Shown: positions 42,387-53,079 of the stretch, piece after piece | How the letters are laid out: each line of letters opens with the position of its first letter | Position numbering within the stretch: the first letter of the stretch is position 1 | NCBI GenBank assembly: GCA_021730635.1 | Contig: JAJNNC010000007.1 | Span: forward strand, 275,100 to 339,099 | Source of the DNA: Catalimonadaceae bacterium JC749 | GTDB taxonomy: Bacteria; Bacteroidota; Bacteroidia; Cytophagales; Cyclobacteriaceae | Direction: 5' to 3' | Length of the DNA stretch: 64,000 nucleotides | The notes under the pieces: model-generated | The model's input: the letters and a program-made list of their open reading frames with translations, nothing else | What the model was told of the DNA's origin: nothing | Databases searched by the model: none | Made by a program: the position numbers and the translations under genes

Positions 42387-43868
42387 CTAACCAGCTTTAG
42401 CAACATTTAATAAAGAATCATCTTTAGTTTCAAGCTCGGAGTAGCCCATCAGGTATTGATCAACCGCTCGGGCGGCTTCCCTTCCTTCGGAAATAGCCCA
42501 TACCACCAACGATTGCCCACGACGGGCGTCACCAGCCGCAAACACATTCGGTATGTTAGTCTGGTAGCGGCCTTCTGTTGCCTCTATATTACCCCTGCCA
42601 TCCAGTTTCACTCCCAGTTCGGGCAAAGCCCCTTTCGGATCAGTGTGCACAAAACCAATGGCTAACAGAGCCAGTTCGCAGGGAATCTCATGCTCACTCC
42701 CTGGTACTTCTTCGAAATAAGGTTTCCCCTGATCGTTTACCTTCCACTCTATCCTGGCCAGTTTGATTGCTTTCAGATTACCTTCTTCATCGCCTACAAA
42801 TTCTTTGGTCAGAATCGCCCAGTCGCGGCTACAGCCTTCTTCATGCGAAGAGGAGGTCCGCAGAATCATAGGCCAATTAGGCCATGGATAATCTTCTGAT
42901 CGTGATTTTGGTGGTTTTGGCATCACTTCTATCTGGGTCACGGAAGCTGCCCGATGGCGGTTAGAAGTACCCACACAGTCGGAGCCAGTATCACCACCCC
43001 CAATAACCAGGACATTTTTATCGGTTGCCACAATTTCGTGGGTTTCTCCGAAACTGTCACCAGAAACTCGTTTGTTTTGCTGCGTCAGAAATTCCATAGC
43101 AAAGTGAATACCTTTCAGGTTTCGGCCGGGAATAGGCAAATCACGAGGAATGCCAGCGCCTGTACAGAACAAGATCGCATCGAAGCCCTGCTGTAATTCT
43201 TCTGCTGTGATATCTGTACCTACATGCACATTGGTTTTAAATTGGATACCTTCCGCTTCCATCACTTCCAGCCGACGGTCGATCACCCACTTCTCCATTT
43301 TAAAATCAGGAATACCATACCGCAGCAATCCACCTATACGCTGGTCTTTCTCAAAAACTGTTACCCAATGTCCCGCTTTGTTCAGTTGGGCAGCGGCAGC
43401 CAAGCCAGCCGGCCCAGATCCAATTACTGCCACCTTCTTGCCAGTTCTGGTTTTAGGAGGTTGAGGTTTGATATAACCCAATTCGAAAGCTTTTTCAGCG
43501 ATAGACTTCTCTATGTGCTCTATCGTAACCGGCGGTTTGTTGATGCCCAATACACAGGAAGCTTCACAAGGTGCCGGGCAGATCCTGCCGGTAAATTCAG
43601 GGAAATTATTCGTAGAGCTCAAAATCTGAATAGCTAGCTCCCAGTTCCCTTCATACACAGCGTCGTTAAACTCTGGAATGATATTTCCTAACGGGCAGCC
43701 ATGATGGCAAAAAGGGATGCCACAATCCATGCAGCGGGCTGCCTGTTGCTGTGTCTTCTCTTCTTCAAATTCCAGATAAAACTCCTTATAATCATTAATT
43801 CTTTCCTTAGGATTACGGGTTTTCGGAAGTTCCCGGTTAAACTCTTTAAATCCAGTGGGTTTTCCCAT
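42387..43868 (-). CDS. gltD: Glutamate synthase small (beta) subunit
   Basis: The NADPH-oxidising subunit of glutamate synthase passes electrons through its Fe-S clusters to GltB. The 493-aa protein has the N-terminal iron-sulfur region CMDCGIPFCHHGCPLGNIIPE and RICPAPCEASCVLGINK, the FAD-binding GSGPAGLAAAAQL, and the NADPH-binding GGGDTGSDCVGT. FAAGDARRGQSLVVWA closes the FAD site. It follows gltB by 15 bp and ends at a strong terminator. Confidence 0.97.
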   Translation of the reverse strand: MGKPTGFKEFNRELPKTRNPKERINDYKEFYLEFEEEKTQQQAARCMDCGIPFCHHGCPLGNIIPEFNDAVYEGNWELAIQILSSTNNFPEFTGRICPAPCEASCVLGINKPPVTIEHIEKSIAEKAFELGYIKPQPPKTRTGKKVAVIGSGPAGLAAAAQLNKAGHWVTVFEKDQRIGGLLRYGIPDFKMEKWVIDRRLEVMEAEGIQFKTNVHVGTDITAEELQQGFDAILFCTGAGIPRDLPIPGRNLKGIHFAMEFLTQQNKRVSGDSFGETHEIVATDKNVLVIGGGDTGSDCVGTSNRHRAASVTQIEVMPKPPKSRSEDYPWPNWPMILRTSSSHEEGCSRDWAILTKEFVGDEEGNLKAIKLARIEWKVNDQGKPYFEEVPGSEHEIPCELALLAIGFVHTDPKGALPELGVKLDGRGNIEATEGRYQTNIPNVFAAGDARRGQSLVVWAISEGREAARAVDQYLMGYSELETKDDSLLNVAKAG

Positions 43869-43883
43869 AGTTCGATACTTTAA

Positions 43884-46800
43884 TTAACTTACTCTTACAG
43901 GTTCATTATCAGACAGCGCTTGTTGCGCTTTTCTCTTTTGCAACACGGCTTTGTATTCTATTGGCATTACTTTCACAAAGTAGTGCTGGGTATTTTTCCA
44001 GTCATCCAAGATAGATTTTGCTACGGTACTACCCGTTTTTTTATACTGCTTGGTAATCATCTGATGTAGCAAGGTTCGATCTTCCAGTTCGGGTGTCTCA
44101 AGCTCTACCAGTTCTTTATTACAATACAGCTCAAAAGTTTTATCCAGATCATAAATGAAGGCCATACCACCACTCATACCGGCAGCGAAATTGCGTCCGG
44201 TCTTACCCAGCACCACCACCACACCTCCGGTCATGTATTCACATCCATGGTCTCCTACCCCTTCTACCACTGCTTTCACCCCTGAATTTCGTACGCAGAA
44301 ACGCTCTCCTGCTAATCCCCGGATATAAGCTTCACCGGAAGTAGCCCCATAGAAGGCGACATTACCTATAATCATATTTTCTTCCGGTACATACCTGGCT
44401 TCCTGATGCGGATAAATAATCAGTTCGCTGCCAGACAATCCTTTACCAAAGTAGTCATTGGCTTCTCCTTCCAGTTCAAAGCAACACCCTCTGGTACTGA
44501 AAGCCGCAAAACTCTGCCCGGCCGAACCTTTAAACTTGAAGTGAAGAGTATCAGGTGGTAATCCCGGACTGCCATAGCGTTTGGAAATTTCATTGGACAG
44601 CAAGGTACCTACCGAGCGATTGGTATTAATCAGTTTAAAACTAGCTTTTACAGGCTCTGTTTTTTCCAGCGCAGGCTGTGCCGCTTCCAGCAATTCCCAA
44701 TCCAATACTTCATCAATCCCATGATCCTGCTCCTGTTGTTTATAGATACCTACATGCTCAGCAGCCTCCTCCTTGTAAAGGATAGGACTCAGGTCCAGCT
44801 TTTTGATTTTCCAGTGGTCAATATTATCTCGTACTTTTAAGGTATCTACCTGTCCTATCATTTCGTCTACCGTACGGAAACCCAATTCAGCCATAATTTC
44901 CCTTAAATCCTCGGCCAGGAAATTAAAGAGATTGACCACATGATCGGGCTGCCCTGTGAAGAGAGCTCTTAGTTCGGGATCCTGTGTAGCCACACCTACC
45001 GGACAGGTATTCAAATGGCATTTCCGCATCATGATACATCCTTCCGTCACCAGGGCGGCAGTGGCAACACCGAATTCCTCGGCTCCCAGCAGTATGGCTA
45101 TGGCAATGTCACGACCGGTTTTGATCTGTCCGTCAGTCTGTACCGTAATACGACTTCTCAAATTATTTTTGACCAGTGTCTGATGGGTTTCGGCCAAGCC
45201 CAGTTCCCAGGGAACCCCGGCATGTTTGATAGAACTGATGGGAGAAGCCCCTGTACCGCCATCATGACCGGAAATCAGGACGACGTCTGCATGACCTTTG
45301 GCAACACCTGCGGCAATAGTGCCTACCCCGGCAGAAGCCACCAGTTTTACGTTAATCCGGGCAGCACGGTTAGCATTTTTCAGGTCGAAGATAAGCTGGG
45401 CTAAATCCTCAATAGAATAAATATCGTGGTGAGGGGGTGGCGAAATCAGGCCCACGCCCGGTGTAGCATTCCGTACTCTACCAATCCACTCGTCTACTTT
45501 GTGCCCGGGCAATTGCCCTCCTTCACCAGGCTTGGCTCCCTGAGCCATTTTGATTTGTAATTCCTGTGCGTTGGTCAGATAGTTACTGGTAACGCCAAAA
45601 CGACCTGAAGCTACCTGCTTGATGGCCGAACAAGCCCAGTCTCCATTTTCCTTCCGCTCAAAACGAATTTCGTCTTCTCCCCCTTCCCCGCTGTTGCTTT
45701 TTCCACCAATACGGTTCATAGCGATAGCCAGGGTAGTATGGGCTTCCCAGGAGATGGAACCAAAAGACATGGCACCTGTGGCAAAACGGCGCATAATATT
45801 TTCCTTGGGTTCTACTTCCTCCACTGGGATAGGATTACGCTTTTTGAAATCTAACAGACCGCGTAGCGTACAGGCTTTCTGGGTACGGTCATTGACGAGG
45901 GTAGCATATTTCTTGTAAAGTTGATAGTCGTTTTTACGGGTAGACTGTTGCAGGAGATGAATCGTTTCCGGATTGAACATATGGTATTCACCCCGCCGTT
46001 TCCACTGATAAACACCCCCCACTTCTAATTGCTGACTGGTACCTGTTTTTTCAGAAAAGGCCAGTTTGTGTCTAAGTAGTGTTTCTTTGGCAATATCATC
46101 GAAGTCTACACCTTCTATACGGGACAGCGTACCTGCAAAACATTTGTCTACTACTTTGCGGCTGACACCCAAAGCCTCAAAAATCTGCGCTCCATGATAA
46201 GATTGCAGGGTAGAAATACCCATCTTAGAAAAGATTTTTAACAATCCTCCCGTGACAGCTTTGATGTATCGTTTATACAGATCCTCTTTCTCATACTGAA
46301 TATGAATGAGGCCACGTTGTTGAAGTTCGTCAATGGTGGCAAAGGCCAGATAAGGATTCACGGCATGCGCGCCATAACCAATCAGGGTAGCAAAATGATG
46401 AGTTTCCCGCACATCACCTGCTTCAACGACCAGACTCGCTTGTGAGCGAAGTCCTTTTCTGATCAAATGATGATGGATGGCACCTGTAGCCAACAGGGAA
46501 GGAATAGGAGCCTTTTCCTTGTTAAAGTTTCTGTCAGAAATGATCAGGATGTTAACACCGGATTGTACAGCCTTTTCGGCTTCTGCATTAATCTGATCAA
46601 TGGCTTCCTCCAGGGCGCCTGCTTCTCCACTGGCTTTAAAAACAGCCTCAATGGTGTGGACTTTGAAGCCGGAGAGCTGCATGTACTTGAGCTTCCTTAG
46701 CTGCTCATTAGTCAGCACAGGATGCTGCATATTTACCTGCCTGCAATGTTCGGGTGTTTCATCCAGTATATTGCGCGTGCCTCCCACGCTGGTAAACAGT

Positions 46801-48440
46801 GACATCACCAGGCGCTCCCGGATAGGGTCTATCGGAGGGTTGCTGACCTGCGCAAATAGTTGTTTAAAGTAGTTAGCCAGATGCTGGCTCTGGTCAGAAA
46901 GGACGGCCAAAGGCACATCGGCCCCCATAGACCCAAGCGGTTCCTTGGCAGTATCTACCATAGGGGCTACAATTTCTTTTAAATCCTCGGTGGTATATCC
47001 CAGAATAAGCTGCCGGCAAGTCAATGACAGTTTATCGGAGTATCTCTTTTCCTGTCCGTTGAGGTTCCGCGGAGCGGGTAGTTCTTCTAACTGGTACTTA
47101 TGCTGGTTGAGCCATTCCCGGTAAGGTTTTTGGGAGCAAAGCTCCTGTTTGAGTTCTTCATCACTGATAATTCTGCCTTTCTCCAGGTCAGCAACAAACA
47201 TTCTTCCTGGTTGTAGTCTCCCCTTGAGAAGCACTTTAGACTCATCAACTGGTAAGGCACCTGCCTCTGATGACATCACCAGTTTATCATCCTGAGTGAG
47301 GAGATAACGGGAAGGACGCAAGCCATTCCGATCCAGGGTGGCACCTACCAGACTACCATCGGTAAAGCAAATAGAAGCAGGACCATCCCATGGCTCCATC
47401 ATAGCAGCATGATACTCATAGAATGCTTTCTTAGGATCATCCATGAGATCGTTGTCTTGCCAGGCTTCCGGAATAAGCATCATCATCACATGCGGCAAAG
47501 ACCGTCCGCCCAGGTGCAACAGCTCAATAATGCTATCCAGGTTGGCAGAGTCTGAGTTAGCGGCGTCGCATACCGGGGCGATCATCGCCAGTTCTTCCGG
47601 TGTAAAGAGGGTGGATTGCAGCAAAGCTTCTTTGGAACGCATCCAGTTTACATTGCCCCGGATAGTATTGATCTCACCGTTATGGGCAATATACCGGAAC
47701 GGCTGTGCCAGTTTCCATTTAGGAAAGGTGTTGGTTGAAAAACGGGAATGAACCAGGGCGATGGCTGTTTCAAAAGAAGGCTTCTGTAGGTCTATATAAT
47801 AAGGTCTTAGCTGGAAGGTAGTTAGCTGCCCCTTATAGATAATAGTTTTATAAGAACAGGAGGCTATATAAAAGCGGTCTTCTGTTCCCTTTATTTCTGT
47901 ATGAATCTTATGAGTGATATAATTTTTCAACACATAAAGTCTCCTTTCCAGCACCATAGGATCTTCTACGACTCGGTTTTTAAAGGAGATAAAGGCTTGC
48001 GCCACATAATGTTCTACTAACTTGGAAGAGCGGCCTAAGCTTTGGTTGTTGGTAGGCACTTTGCGGTATCCTAATAATTGAAGCTCTAATTCTTCTAGCG
48101 CCTCTTCAAGAATACGGCAACATGCCTGCCTTTTTTCCTCATTTAACGGAAAAAATATCATGGCCACACCATATTGGTCAAAATCGGGTAGTTGGATTTG
48201 CGTATCTTCCAGAACTTCCTGAAAAAACTTATGAGGTTTTTGTACAAGAATGCCTGCGCCATCCCCTGTATCCGGTTCACAACCACACCCTCCCCGATGC
48301 TCCATATTCTGGAGCATGATGATCGCATCTTCTACTATGCTATGCGATTTTTTGCCTTTGAGATGCGCAACGAATCCAATACCACATGCATCATGTTCCA
48401 ACTCAGGCGTGTAAAGTGATTTCGTATCCAATTTCTTCAT
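43884..48440 (-). CDS. gltB: Glutamate synthase large (alpha) subunit
   Basis: GltB makes two glutamates from glutamine and 2-oxoglutarate. The 1518-aa protein begins with an 18-residue propeptide before the nucleophile Cys19 in HDACGIGFVAHL of the class-II amidotransferase domain. The central domain and FMN domain follow (GEGGEDEIRFERK; GAKPGEGGQLPGHKVDEWIG), with the 3Fe-4S cluster in CIMMRKCHLNTCPVG. The C-terminal beta-helix has the GXXGXXXG repeats (GEAYIRGLAGERFCVRNSG). Length is normal. With gltD it is the second ammonium-assimilation route beside gdhA. A large AT-rich gap upstream holds a candidate operator. Confidence 0.98.
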   Translation of the reverse strand: MKKLDTKSLYTPELEHDACGIGFVAHLKGKKSHSIVEDAIIMLQNMEHRGGCGCEPDTGDGAGILVQKPHKFFQEVLEDTQIQLPDFDQYGVAMIFFPLNEEKRQACCRILEEALEELELQLLGYRKVPTNNQSLGRSSKLVEHYVAQAFISFKNRVVEDPMVLERRLYVLKNYITHKIHTEIKGTEDRFYIASCSYKTIIYKGQLTTFQLRPYYIDLQKPSFETAIALVHSRFSTNTFPKWKLAQPFRYIAHNGEINTIRGNVNWMRSKEALLQSTLFTPEELAMIAPVCDAANSDSANLDSIIELLHLGGRSLPHVMMMLIPEAWQDNDLMDDPKKAFYEYHAAMMEPWDGPASICFTDGSLVGATLDRNGLRPSRYLLTQDDKLVMSSEAGALPVDESKVLLKGRLQPGRMFVADLEKGRIISDEELKQELCSQKPYREWLNQHKYQLEELPAPRNLNGQEKRYSDKLSLTCRQLILGYTTEDLKEIVAPMVDTAKEPLGSMGADVPLAVLSDQSQHLANYFKQLFAQVSNPPIDPIRERLVMSLFTSVGGTRNILDETPEHCRQVNMQHPVLTNEQLRKLKYMQLSGFKVHTIEAVFKASGEAGALEEAIDQINAEAEKAVQSGVNILIISDRNFNKEKAPIPSLLATGAIHHHLIRKGLRSQASLVVEAGDVRETHHFATLIGYGAHAVNPYLAFATIDELQQRGLIHIQYEKEDLYKRYIKAVTGGLLKIFSKMGISTLQSYHGAQIFEALGVSRKVVDKCFAGTLSRIEGVDFDDIAKETLLRHKLAFSEKTGTSQQLEVGGVYQWKRRGEYHMFNPETIHLLQQSTRKNDYQLYKKYATLVNDRTQKACTLRGLLDFKKRNPIPVEEVEPKENIMRRFATGAMSFGSISWEAHTTLAIAMNRIGGKSNSGEGGEDEIRFERKENGDWACSAIKQVASGRFGVTSNYLTNAQELQIKMAQGAKPGEGGQLPGHKVDEWIGRVRNATPGVGLISPPPHHDIYSIEDLAQLIFDLKNANRAARINVKLVASAGVGTIAAGVAKGHADVVLISGHDGGTGASPISSIKHAGVPWELGLAETHQTLVKNNLRSRITVQTDGQIKTGRDIAIAILLGAEEFGVATAALVTEGCIMMRKCHLNTCPVGVATQDPELRALFTGQPDHVVNLFNFLAEDLREIMAELGFRTVDEMIGQVDTLKVRDNIDHWKIKKLDLSPILYKEEAAEHVGIYKQQEQDHGIDEVLDWELLEAAQPALEKTEPVKASFKLINTNRSVGTLLSNEISKRYGSPGLPPDTLHFKFKGSAGQSFAAFSTRGCCFELEGEANDYFGKGLSGSELIIYPHQEARYVPEENMIIGNVAFYGATSGEAYIRGLAGERFCVRNSGVKAVVEGVGDHGCEYMTGGVVVVLGKTGRNFAAGMSGGMAFIYDLDKTFELYCNKELVELETPELEDRTLLHQMITKQYKKTGSTVAKSILDDWKNTQHYFVKVMPIEYKAVLQKRKAQQALSDNEPVRVS

Positions 48441-49029
48441 TCAACTATTGTTTAGGAGATAAACTTAATGTTAAATAATTATGAATCCTGATAAATGTGC
48501 AGAATATTATTTTATTTTTTATATGAAAATGATATAATTGCTATTATAAAATCAATAATTATGGTAATTTATTCCAAATTTATTACCATTATATATCGTT
48601 TCTGAAATTTCAGAATTTTATTTTGCGAACTAGCAATTTACTTAATTATCACGAATTATTAAAGAGTATATCAAAACCTACATGAGGACTCAGTAGCTTG
48701 CGAGAATATAAAAATCGGATAAATTTTAAGGTATCACGTGAACAAAAGCAGGTTTTTTGAAAATAATTAAAATTTAATAAAAATTGAAGTTTTTTATTGC
48801 TATTTTGACAATTTGATAGGTAAAAAAATTTTTTTAATTTTTTTTAATTTTTGCCCCCTATCCTTACTTAATTAATCACGTTGCTATATATTTTTTACCA
48901 ATAATTGAACAAAAAAGGGGTTGTTTTAAATATAATCCATTTTCCTTTAGATTAGTTCCGCCCAAAAATTAATATGGAACGCATAAAATTTATGTAAAAC
49001 AAGCGAACGGGCTTTCTGTTTCCCTTTTT
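48441..49029. other. AT-rich gap between recG and gltB
   Basis: About 590 bp without a gene I can support. Apart from the inverted repeat at 48561-48589, it holds repeated T-rich tracts (48823-48855) and many short A/T runs, which would make bent DNA. No promoter matches the full consensus. Confidence 0.5.
48561..48589. promoter_or_regulatory. Inverted repeat upstream of gltB (candidate operator)
   Basis: ATGGTAAT (48561-48568), 13-nt spacer, ATTACCAT (48582-48589). It lies about 120 bp upstream of the gltB start and is the clearest symmetric site in the gap. Confidence 0.4.
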
Positions 49030-51123
49030 TTAACTGATTTTACTCCAGTTAATAGTTTCCTTTTTCAAACTTTGTATGTGCTGTAGTATTGGCCAATGTA
49101 CCTGAGCAGCCAGGTCCGGGTCTTTGTCCAGAATTTCAATGGCAGCCTGACGGGCTTCTTGCAGCAGTTTGCCATCTTTACTAAGGTCAGCGACCAGCAA
49201 ATCCAGGATACCACTTTGCTGGGTACCTTCAATATCTCCGGGACCTCTAAGTTTTAAATCCATGTCAGCAATTTCAAAACCATCGGTGGTACGCTCCATG
49301 GTCTGAATCCGGATTTTACTTTCTTTACTGATCTTATAGTCGGTCATCAGGATACAATAAGACTGATCGGCTCCTCTTCCTACTCTCCCCCGGAGCTGGT
49401 GCAGTTGTGCCAGCCCAAAGCGATCGGCATTCTCAATGACCATTACCGATGCATTGGGGACATTTACCCCTACTTCAATGACGGTAGTAGCCACCATAAT
49501 TTTTGTTTGCCCTGCTACAAACAATTGCATCTCATAATCTTTGTCTGCCGGCCGCATTCGGCCATGGACACAGCTTACAGGCGCTTCAGGAAAGGCTCTT
49601 CGGATAGACTCGTAGCCGTCTTGTAAATGTTTGAGATCCAGCTTCTCCGATTCTTCAATCAAAGGATACACAATATAAATTTGTCTTCCTTCTGCTATTT
49701 GTTCTCTCAGAAAACCAAAGACACGAAGACGATGCTTGTCAAAGCGGTGCACTGTCTTGACAGGCTTTCGCCCGGCGGGTAGTTCATCTATCACCGATAC
49801 ATCCAGGTCACCATACAGGGTCATGGCCAGGGTACGGGGAATGGGGGTGGCTGTCATGACTAGCACGTGCGGATCGTAAGCATCATTTTTTTGCCAGAGC
49901 TTGGCACGTTGGGCAACCCCAAACCGGTGCTGTTCATCTACAATAGAAAGCCCCAGGTTCTTAAACTGCACATGTTCTTCCAATAAAGCATGGGTGCCCA
50001 CCAGAATATGTAAATCACCACTCTGCAACATTTCGTCTATGGCCCGCCGTGCCTTTTTCCGGGTGGAACCTGTTAGCAAAGCCATATTGAGGCCCAACTT
50101 GTCTACAAAATCTTCCAGGCTTCTGTAATGCTGTTCGGCCAGAATTTCGGTAGGAGCCATCATAGCGACCTGAGCGCCGCTTCCGATGGCAATCAGCATG
50201 CAGATGAAAGCAACCATGGTTTTGCCACTTCCCACATCTCCCTGCAGGAGGCGATTCATCTGCCGACCGGAGCGCAAGTCTTCAAAAATCTCCCGGATTA
50301 CTCTTTTCTGAGCATTTGTCAGCTCAAAAGGCAGGTAACGTTCATAAAATTGATGTACCAGTTTGGTATCTCCCAGCACCAGGCCGAGAGACTTGGCCAT
50401 CTTTGTAATTTTTAACTTAAGCAGACGCAGCTGAATATAAAACAGTTCTTCAAACTTAAGGCGGAATCGGGCTTGCTCTAACAACATATAATTTTCAGGG
50501 AAATGAATATGCAGTAAGGCATCTCTTTTAGGCAGCAGCTGGTATCGCTCTATCAAATGAAGCGGAAGCGTTTCGGGAATTTTATCATAGGCCAGCTGCA
50601 ACAATCGTTTTTGCATACGCGCTATAGCTTTACTGTCTATGCGGCTGCGTTTTAACTTTTCTGTGGTAGCATAAACCGGCTGCAAAGGTTTGGCCTCACT
50701 GGCCTGAGGCATATATACTTCCATTTCCGGATGGGCAATACTGTATTTGGAGCCAAAGCGGGTAGGCTTACCAAACGCTACATACGCTACCTCCGCTTTT
50801 AGCCGGTCTAAAATCCATTTGGCCCCCTGAAACCACACCAATTCCAGCTCGCCGGTGTCGTCTTGCAACACGGCTACCAGCCTTTTCTTAGGACCTTCGC
50901 CTACCAACTCCGCCCGCCGGACTTTTCCTATGACCTGAATATAGGGCATGTCCTCTTCCACTTCCGCTATCTTATGATACTGGCTGCGGTCTTCATGCCG
51001 GAAAGGATAATGTTGCAAGAGGTCTCCATAAGTGGCAATGTTCAGCTCCGACCGCAATGCTTGGGCCATACGCTCTCCAACGCCCTTTAGATAATCAATT
51101 TTAGTATTAAAAAAACTGGTCAT
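49030..51123 (-). CDS. recG: ATP-dependent DNA helicase RecG
   Basis: RecG remodels stalled replication forks and Holliday junctions. The 697-aa protein has the N-terminal wedge/OB domain (YLKGVGERMAQALRSE), helicase motifs QGDVGSGKTMVAF (I), MAPTEILAEQH (Ia), VDEQHRFGVAQR (II, DEQH), VMTATPIPRTLA (III) and VGVNVPNASVMVIENADRFG, LRGRVGRGAD (V-VI). Length is typical. It is followed by gldD in the same direction after 16 bp on the upstream side, so gldD precedes recG in the transcript. Confidence 0.97.
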   Translation of the reverse strand: MTSFFNTKIDYLKGVGERMAQALRSELNIATYGDLLQHYPFRHEDRSQYHKIAEVEEDMPYIQVIGKVRRAELVGEGPKKRLVAVLQDDTGELELVWFQGAKWILDRLKAEVAYVAFGKPTRFGSKYSIAHPEMEVYMPQASEAKPLQPVYATTEKLKRSRIDSKAIARMQKRLLQLAYDKIPETLPLHLIERYQLLPKRDALLHIHFPENYMLLEQARFRLKFEELFYIQLRLLKLKITKMAKSLGLVLGDTKLVHQFYERYLPFELTNAQKRVIREIFEDLRSGRQMNRLLQGDVGSGKTMVAFICMLIAIGSGAQVAMMAPTEILAEQHYRSLEDFVDKLGLNMALLTGSTRKKARRAIDEMLQSGDLHILVGTHALLEEHVQFKNLGLSIVDEQHRFGVAQRAKLWQKNDAYDPHVLVMTATPIPRTLAMTLYGDLDVSVIDELPAGRKPVKTVHRFDKHRLRVFGFLREQIAEGRQIYIVYPLIEESEKLDLKHLQDGYESIRRAFPEAPVSCVHGRMRPADKDYEMQLFVAGQTKIMVATTVIEVGVNVPNASVMVIENADRFGLAQLHQLRGRVGRGADQSYCILMTDYKISKESKIRIQTMERTTDGFEIADMDLKLRGPGDIEGTQQSGILDLLVADLSKDGKLLQEARQAAIEILDKDPDLAAQVHWPILQHIQSLKKETINWSKIS

Positions 51124-51139
51124 GGCTGTTGTTTTGCCC

Positions 51140-51721
51140 TTAATTTTTCCATTCCAAAGTGTTGAGCAGATGTATCATATCTACTTTGATAAAGTCGATA
51201 ATAGGTGCTAAAGAATCATTTTGTGTAGCCGTACGAAAATACAAAGCACCCCGGAGGAAATGACGGGTAGAATCCGTAATATAAAATTGAAACTGACTGG
51301 GCACCTCACCGCTCAGTTCTGCAACCAGAGCTTTTTTTCCGGAGGGGGTTCCTATAATATTTTCCTCAATAGCAGAAGCTTTGATCTGGTGGTTGGCCGT
51401 CAGGCGGTAAGCATCTTCCAGCAGTTGTTCCAGCTTTTGCTCATCATGATCAATGGGCTTGTAGGTGAGCTGTATATTGGCTACATAGTCCGGATAATAG
51501 ATATTCAGCCAATACCTTTCACTTCTGTCGGAAGTATCTTTATAAAGCGTAGCCTGTTGGGAATATTCAAACCAATAAGGAAAAGTATCGGGTAAGCCCG
51601 TATAGGTATGTTCGGGCAGGTTGATCCTGTTGTATCCTTTTGGTTTTGGAACATAATCGGAAGTGCAGGCAGCCAAAAAAAAGAACAGTATCCATAGAAT
51701 CAGAAAAAAATGATGTTTCAT
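51140..51721 (-). CDS. gldD: Gliding motility lipoprotein GldD
   Basis: GldD is a lipoprotein needed for gliding motility in Bacteroidota, and is tied to type 9 secretion function. The 193-aa protein has a signal peptide ending in the lipobox LAAC ([20 protein letters not shown]). The [17 protein letters not shown] opening and the [12 protein letters not shown] segment are family hallmarks; the end [12 protein letters not shown] is also kept. It lies 16 bp upstream of recG and is probably co-transcribed. Confidence 0.94.
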   Translation of the reverse strand: MKHHFFLILWILFFFLAACTSDYVPKPKGYNRINLPEHTYTGLPDTFPYWFEYSQQATLYKDTSDRSERYWLNIYYPDYVANIQLTYKPIDHDEQKLEQLLEDAYRLTANHQIKASAIEENIIGTPSGKKALVAELSGEVPSQFQFYITDSTRHFLRGALYFRTATQNDSLAPIIDFIKVDMIHLLNTLEWKN

Positions 51722-51952
51722 AAGCTTTTGTCGATAGTAGCGGTAGGGTTTTCAAATAACGCAATTTTCATTTGGATTCTTTAGTTTTAATCAAAACTCG
51801 AGGTTTGCAAAAAATATTACATCCTAAACGATTTCCAACTTCAGTAAGGCTAATTTTCTATAATTTGACGGCATCAAGGGCAATGATCAAATATTGTATT
51901 TTAATATGATTTAATAGGAATGCCAAATAAATTTGCATCTAAATCAGAAAAC

Positions 51953-53008
51953 ATGGAAAACAAAAAGAAAATTCTCATTACCGGTGGTGCCGGATTTATT
52001 GGCTCACATGTAGTTCGATTGTTTGTCACGAAATATCCTCACTATCATATTTACAATCTGGACAAACTTACCTACGCAGGCAACCTGGAGAATCTGAAGG
52101 ATATAGAAGGCCATAAGCATTATGAATTTATTAAAGGAGATATTACCGATGCTCCATTTATACAGCGTTTGTTTGAGGAAACCCGGCCGGACGCTGTCAT
52201 TCATCTGGCGGCAGAATCTCATGTCGATCGCTCTATCAAAGATCCGCTGTCATTTATCAATACCAACATCATTGGTACCGTCAATTTGCTGAATGCTGCC
52301 AAAGCGATCTGGGAACCTGAAATGGACAAGCATCTTTTCTATCACATCTCTACCGACGAAGTATATGGCTCTCTGGATCACGGCGGTTTTTTCCTGGAAA
52401 CCACACCTTACGATCCGCAATCGCCTTATTCCGCTTCCAAAGCCAGTTCAGACCACTTTGTCAGGGCCTGGCGCAATACCTATAAGATACCCATTATGAT
52501 CAGCAACTGCTCTAACAACTATGGGCCTTATCAATTTCCGGAAAAGCTCATCCCGCTTTGTATTAACAACATTAAGAACAACAAACCCCTACCCATTTAT
52601 GGCAAAGGAGAAAATGTAAGAGACTGGCTGTATGTGGTAGATCATGCCCGGGCCATTGATCTGATCTTCCACCAGGGTAAAATAGGAGAGACCTATAATA
52701 TCGGTGGCTTTAATGAGTGGAAAAACATTGATATTGTACAACTGCTCTGCCGGATTATGGACCAAAAACTGGGACGAGCAGAAGGCACTTCGGAGAAACT
52801 GATTACCTTCGTGAAAGATAGGGCAGGCCATGACCTGCGGTATGCCATCGATGCGCACAAAATCATGAACGAACTAGGCTGGCAGCCCTCCCTGCAGTTT
52901 GAAGAAGGGCTAGAAAAAACAGTAGACTGGTATCTGGCCAACGAATCCTGGTTGCAGAACGTCACATCCGGCAACTATCAGAAATATTATGAAGAGCAGT
53001 ATAAATAA
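51953..53008 (+). CDS. rfbB: dTDP-glucose 4,6-dehydratase
   Basis: RfbB converts dTDP-glucose to dTDP-4-keto-6-deoxyglucose for surface sugar synthesis. The 351-aa SDR enzyme has the Rossmann ILITGGAGFIGSHVV, HLAAESHVDRS, catalytic STDEVYGSL and YxxxK in YSASKASSDHF, and substrate-binding NNYGPYQFPEKL. I take the ATG at 51953; an ATG at 51920 adds 11 polar residues before the Rossmann strand. A TAAATTTG sequence lies between the two ATGs, consistent with the later start, but no matching -33 element was found. rfbA, rfbC and rfbD are not adjacent. Confidence 0.95.
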   Translation: MENKKKILITGGAGFIGSHVVRLFVTKYPHYHIYNLDKLTYAGNLENLKDIEGHKHYEFIKGDITDAPFIQRLFEETRPDAVIHLAAESHVDRSIKDPLSFINTNIIGTVNLLNAAKAIWEPEMDKHLFYHISTDEVYGSLDHGGFFLETTPYDPQSPYSASKASSDHFVRAWRNTYKIPIMISNCSNNYGPYQFPEKLIPLCINNIKNNKPLPIYGKGENVRDWLYVVDHARAIDLIFHQGKIGETYNIGGFNEWKNIDIVQLLCRIMDQKLGRAEGTSEKLITFVKDRAGHDLRYAIDAHKIMNELGWQPSLQFEEGLEKTVDWYLANESWLQNVTSGNYQKYYEEQYK

Positions 53009-53079
53009 ACCTTCATATCATTCCAACGCATTGTGTTGATTCAGGGTCTATAGGGCTATACACACAAAAGTTGTTTAAT

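Noticed and set aside
43884-48440. Several plus-strand frames of 60-130 codons inside gltB
   Set aside because: All are antisense shadows of gltB.
48823-48860. T-rich stretches as a terminator
   Set aside because: No hairpin stem precedes them on either strand; probably simple AT-rich sequence.
51928-51935. TAAATTTG as the rfbB promoter
   Set aside because: No TTG or TTTG at the needed distance upstream, so only noted in the gene entry.
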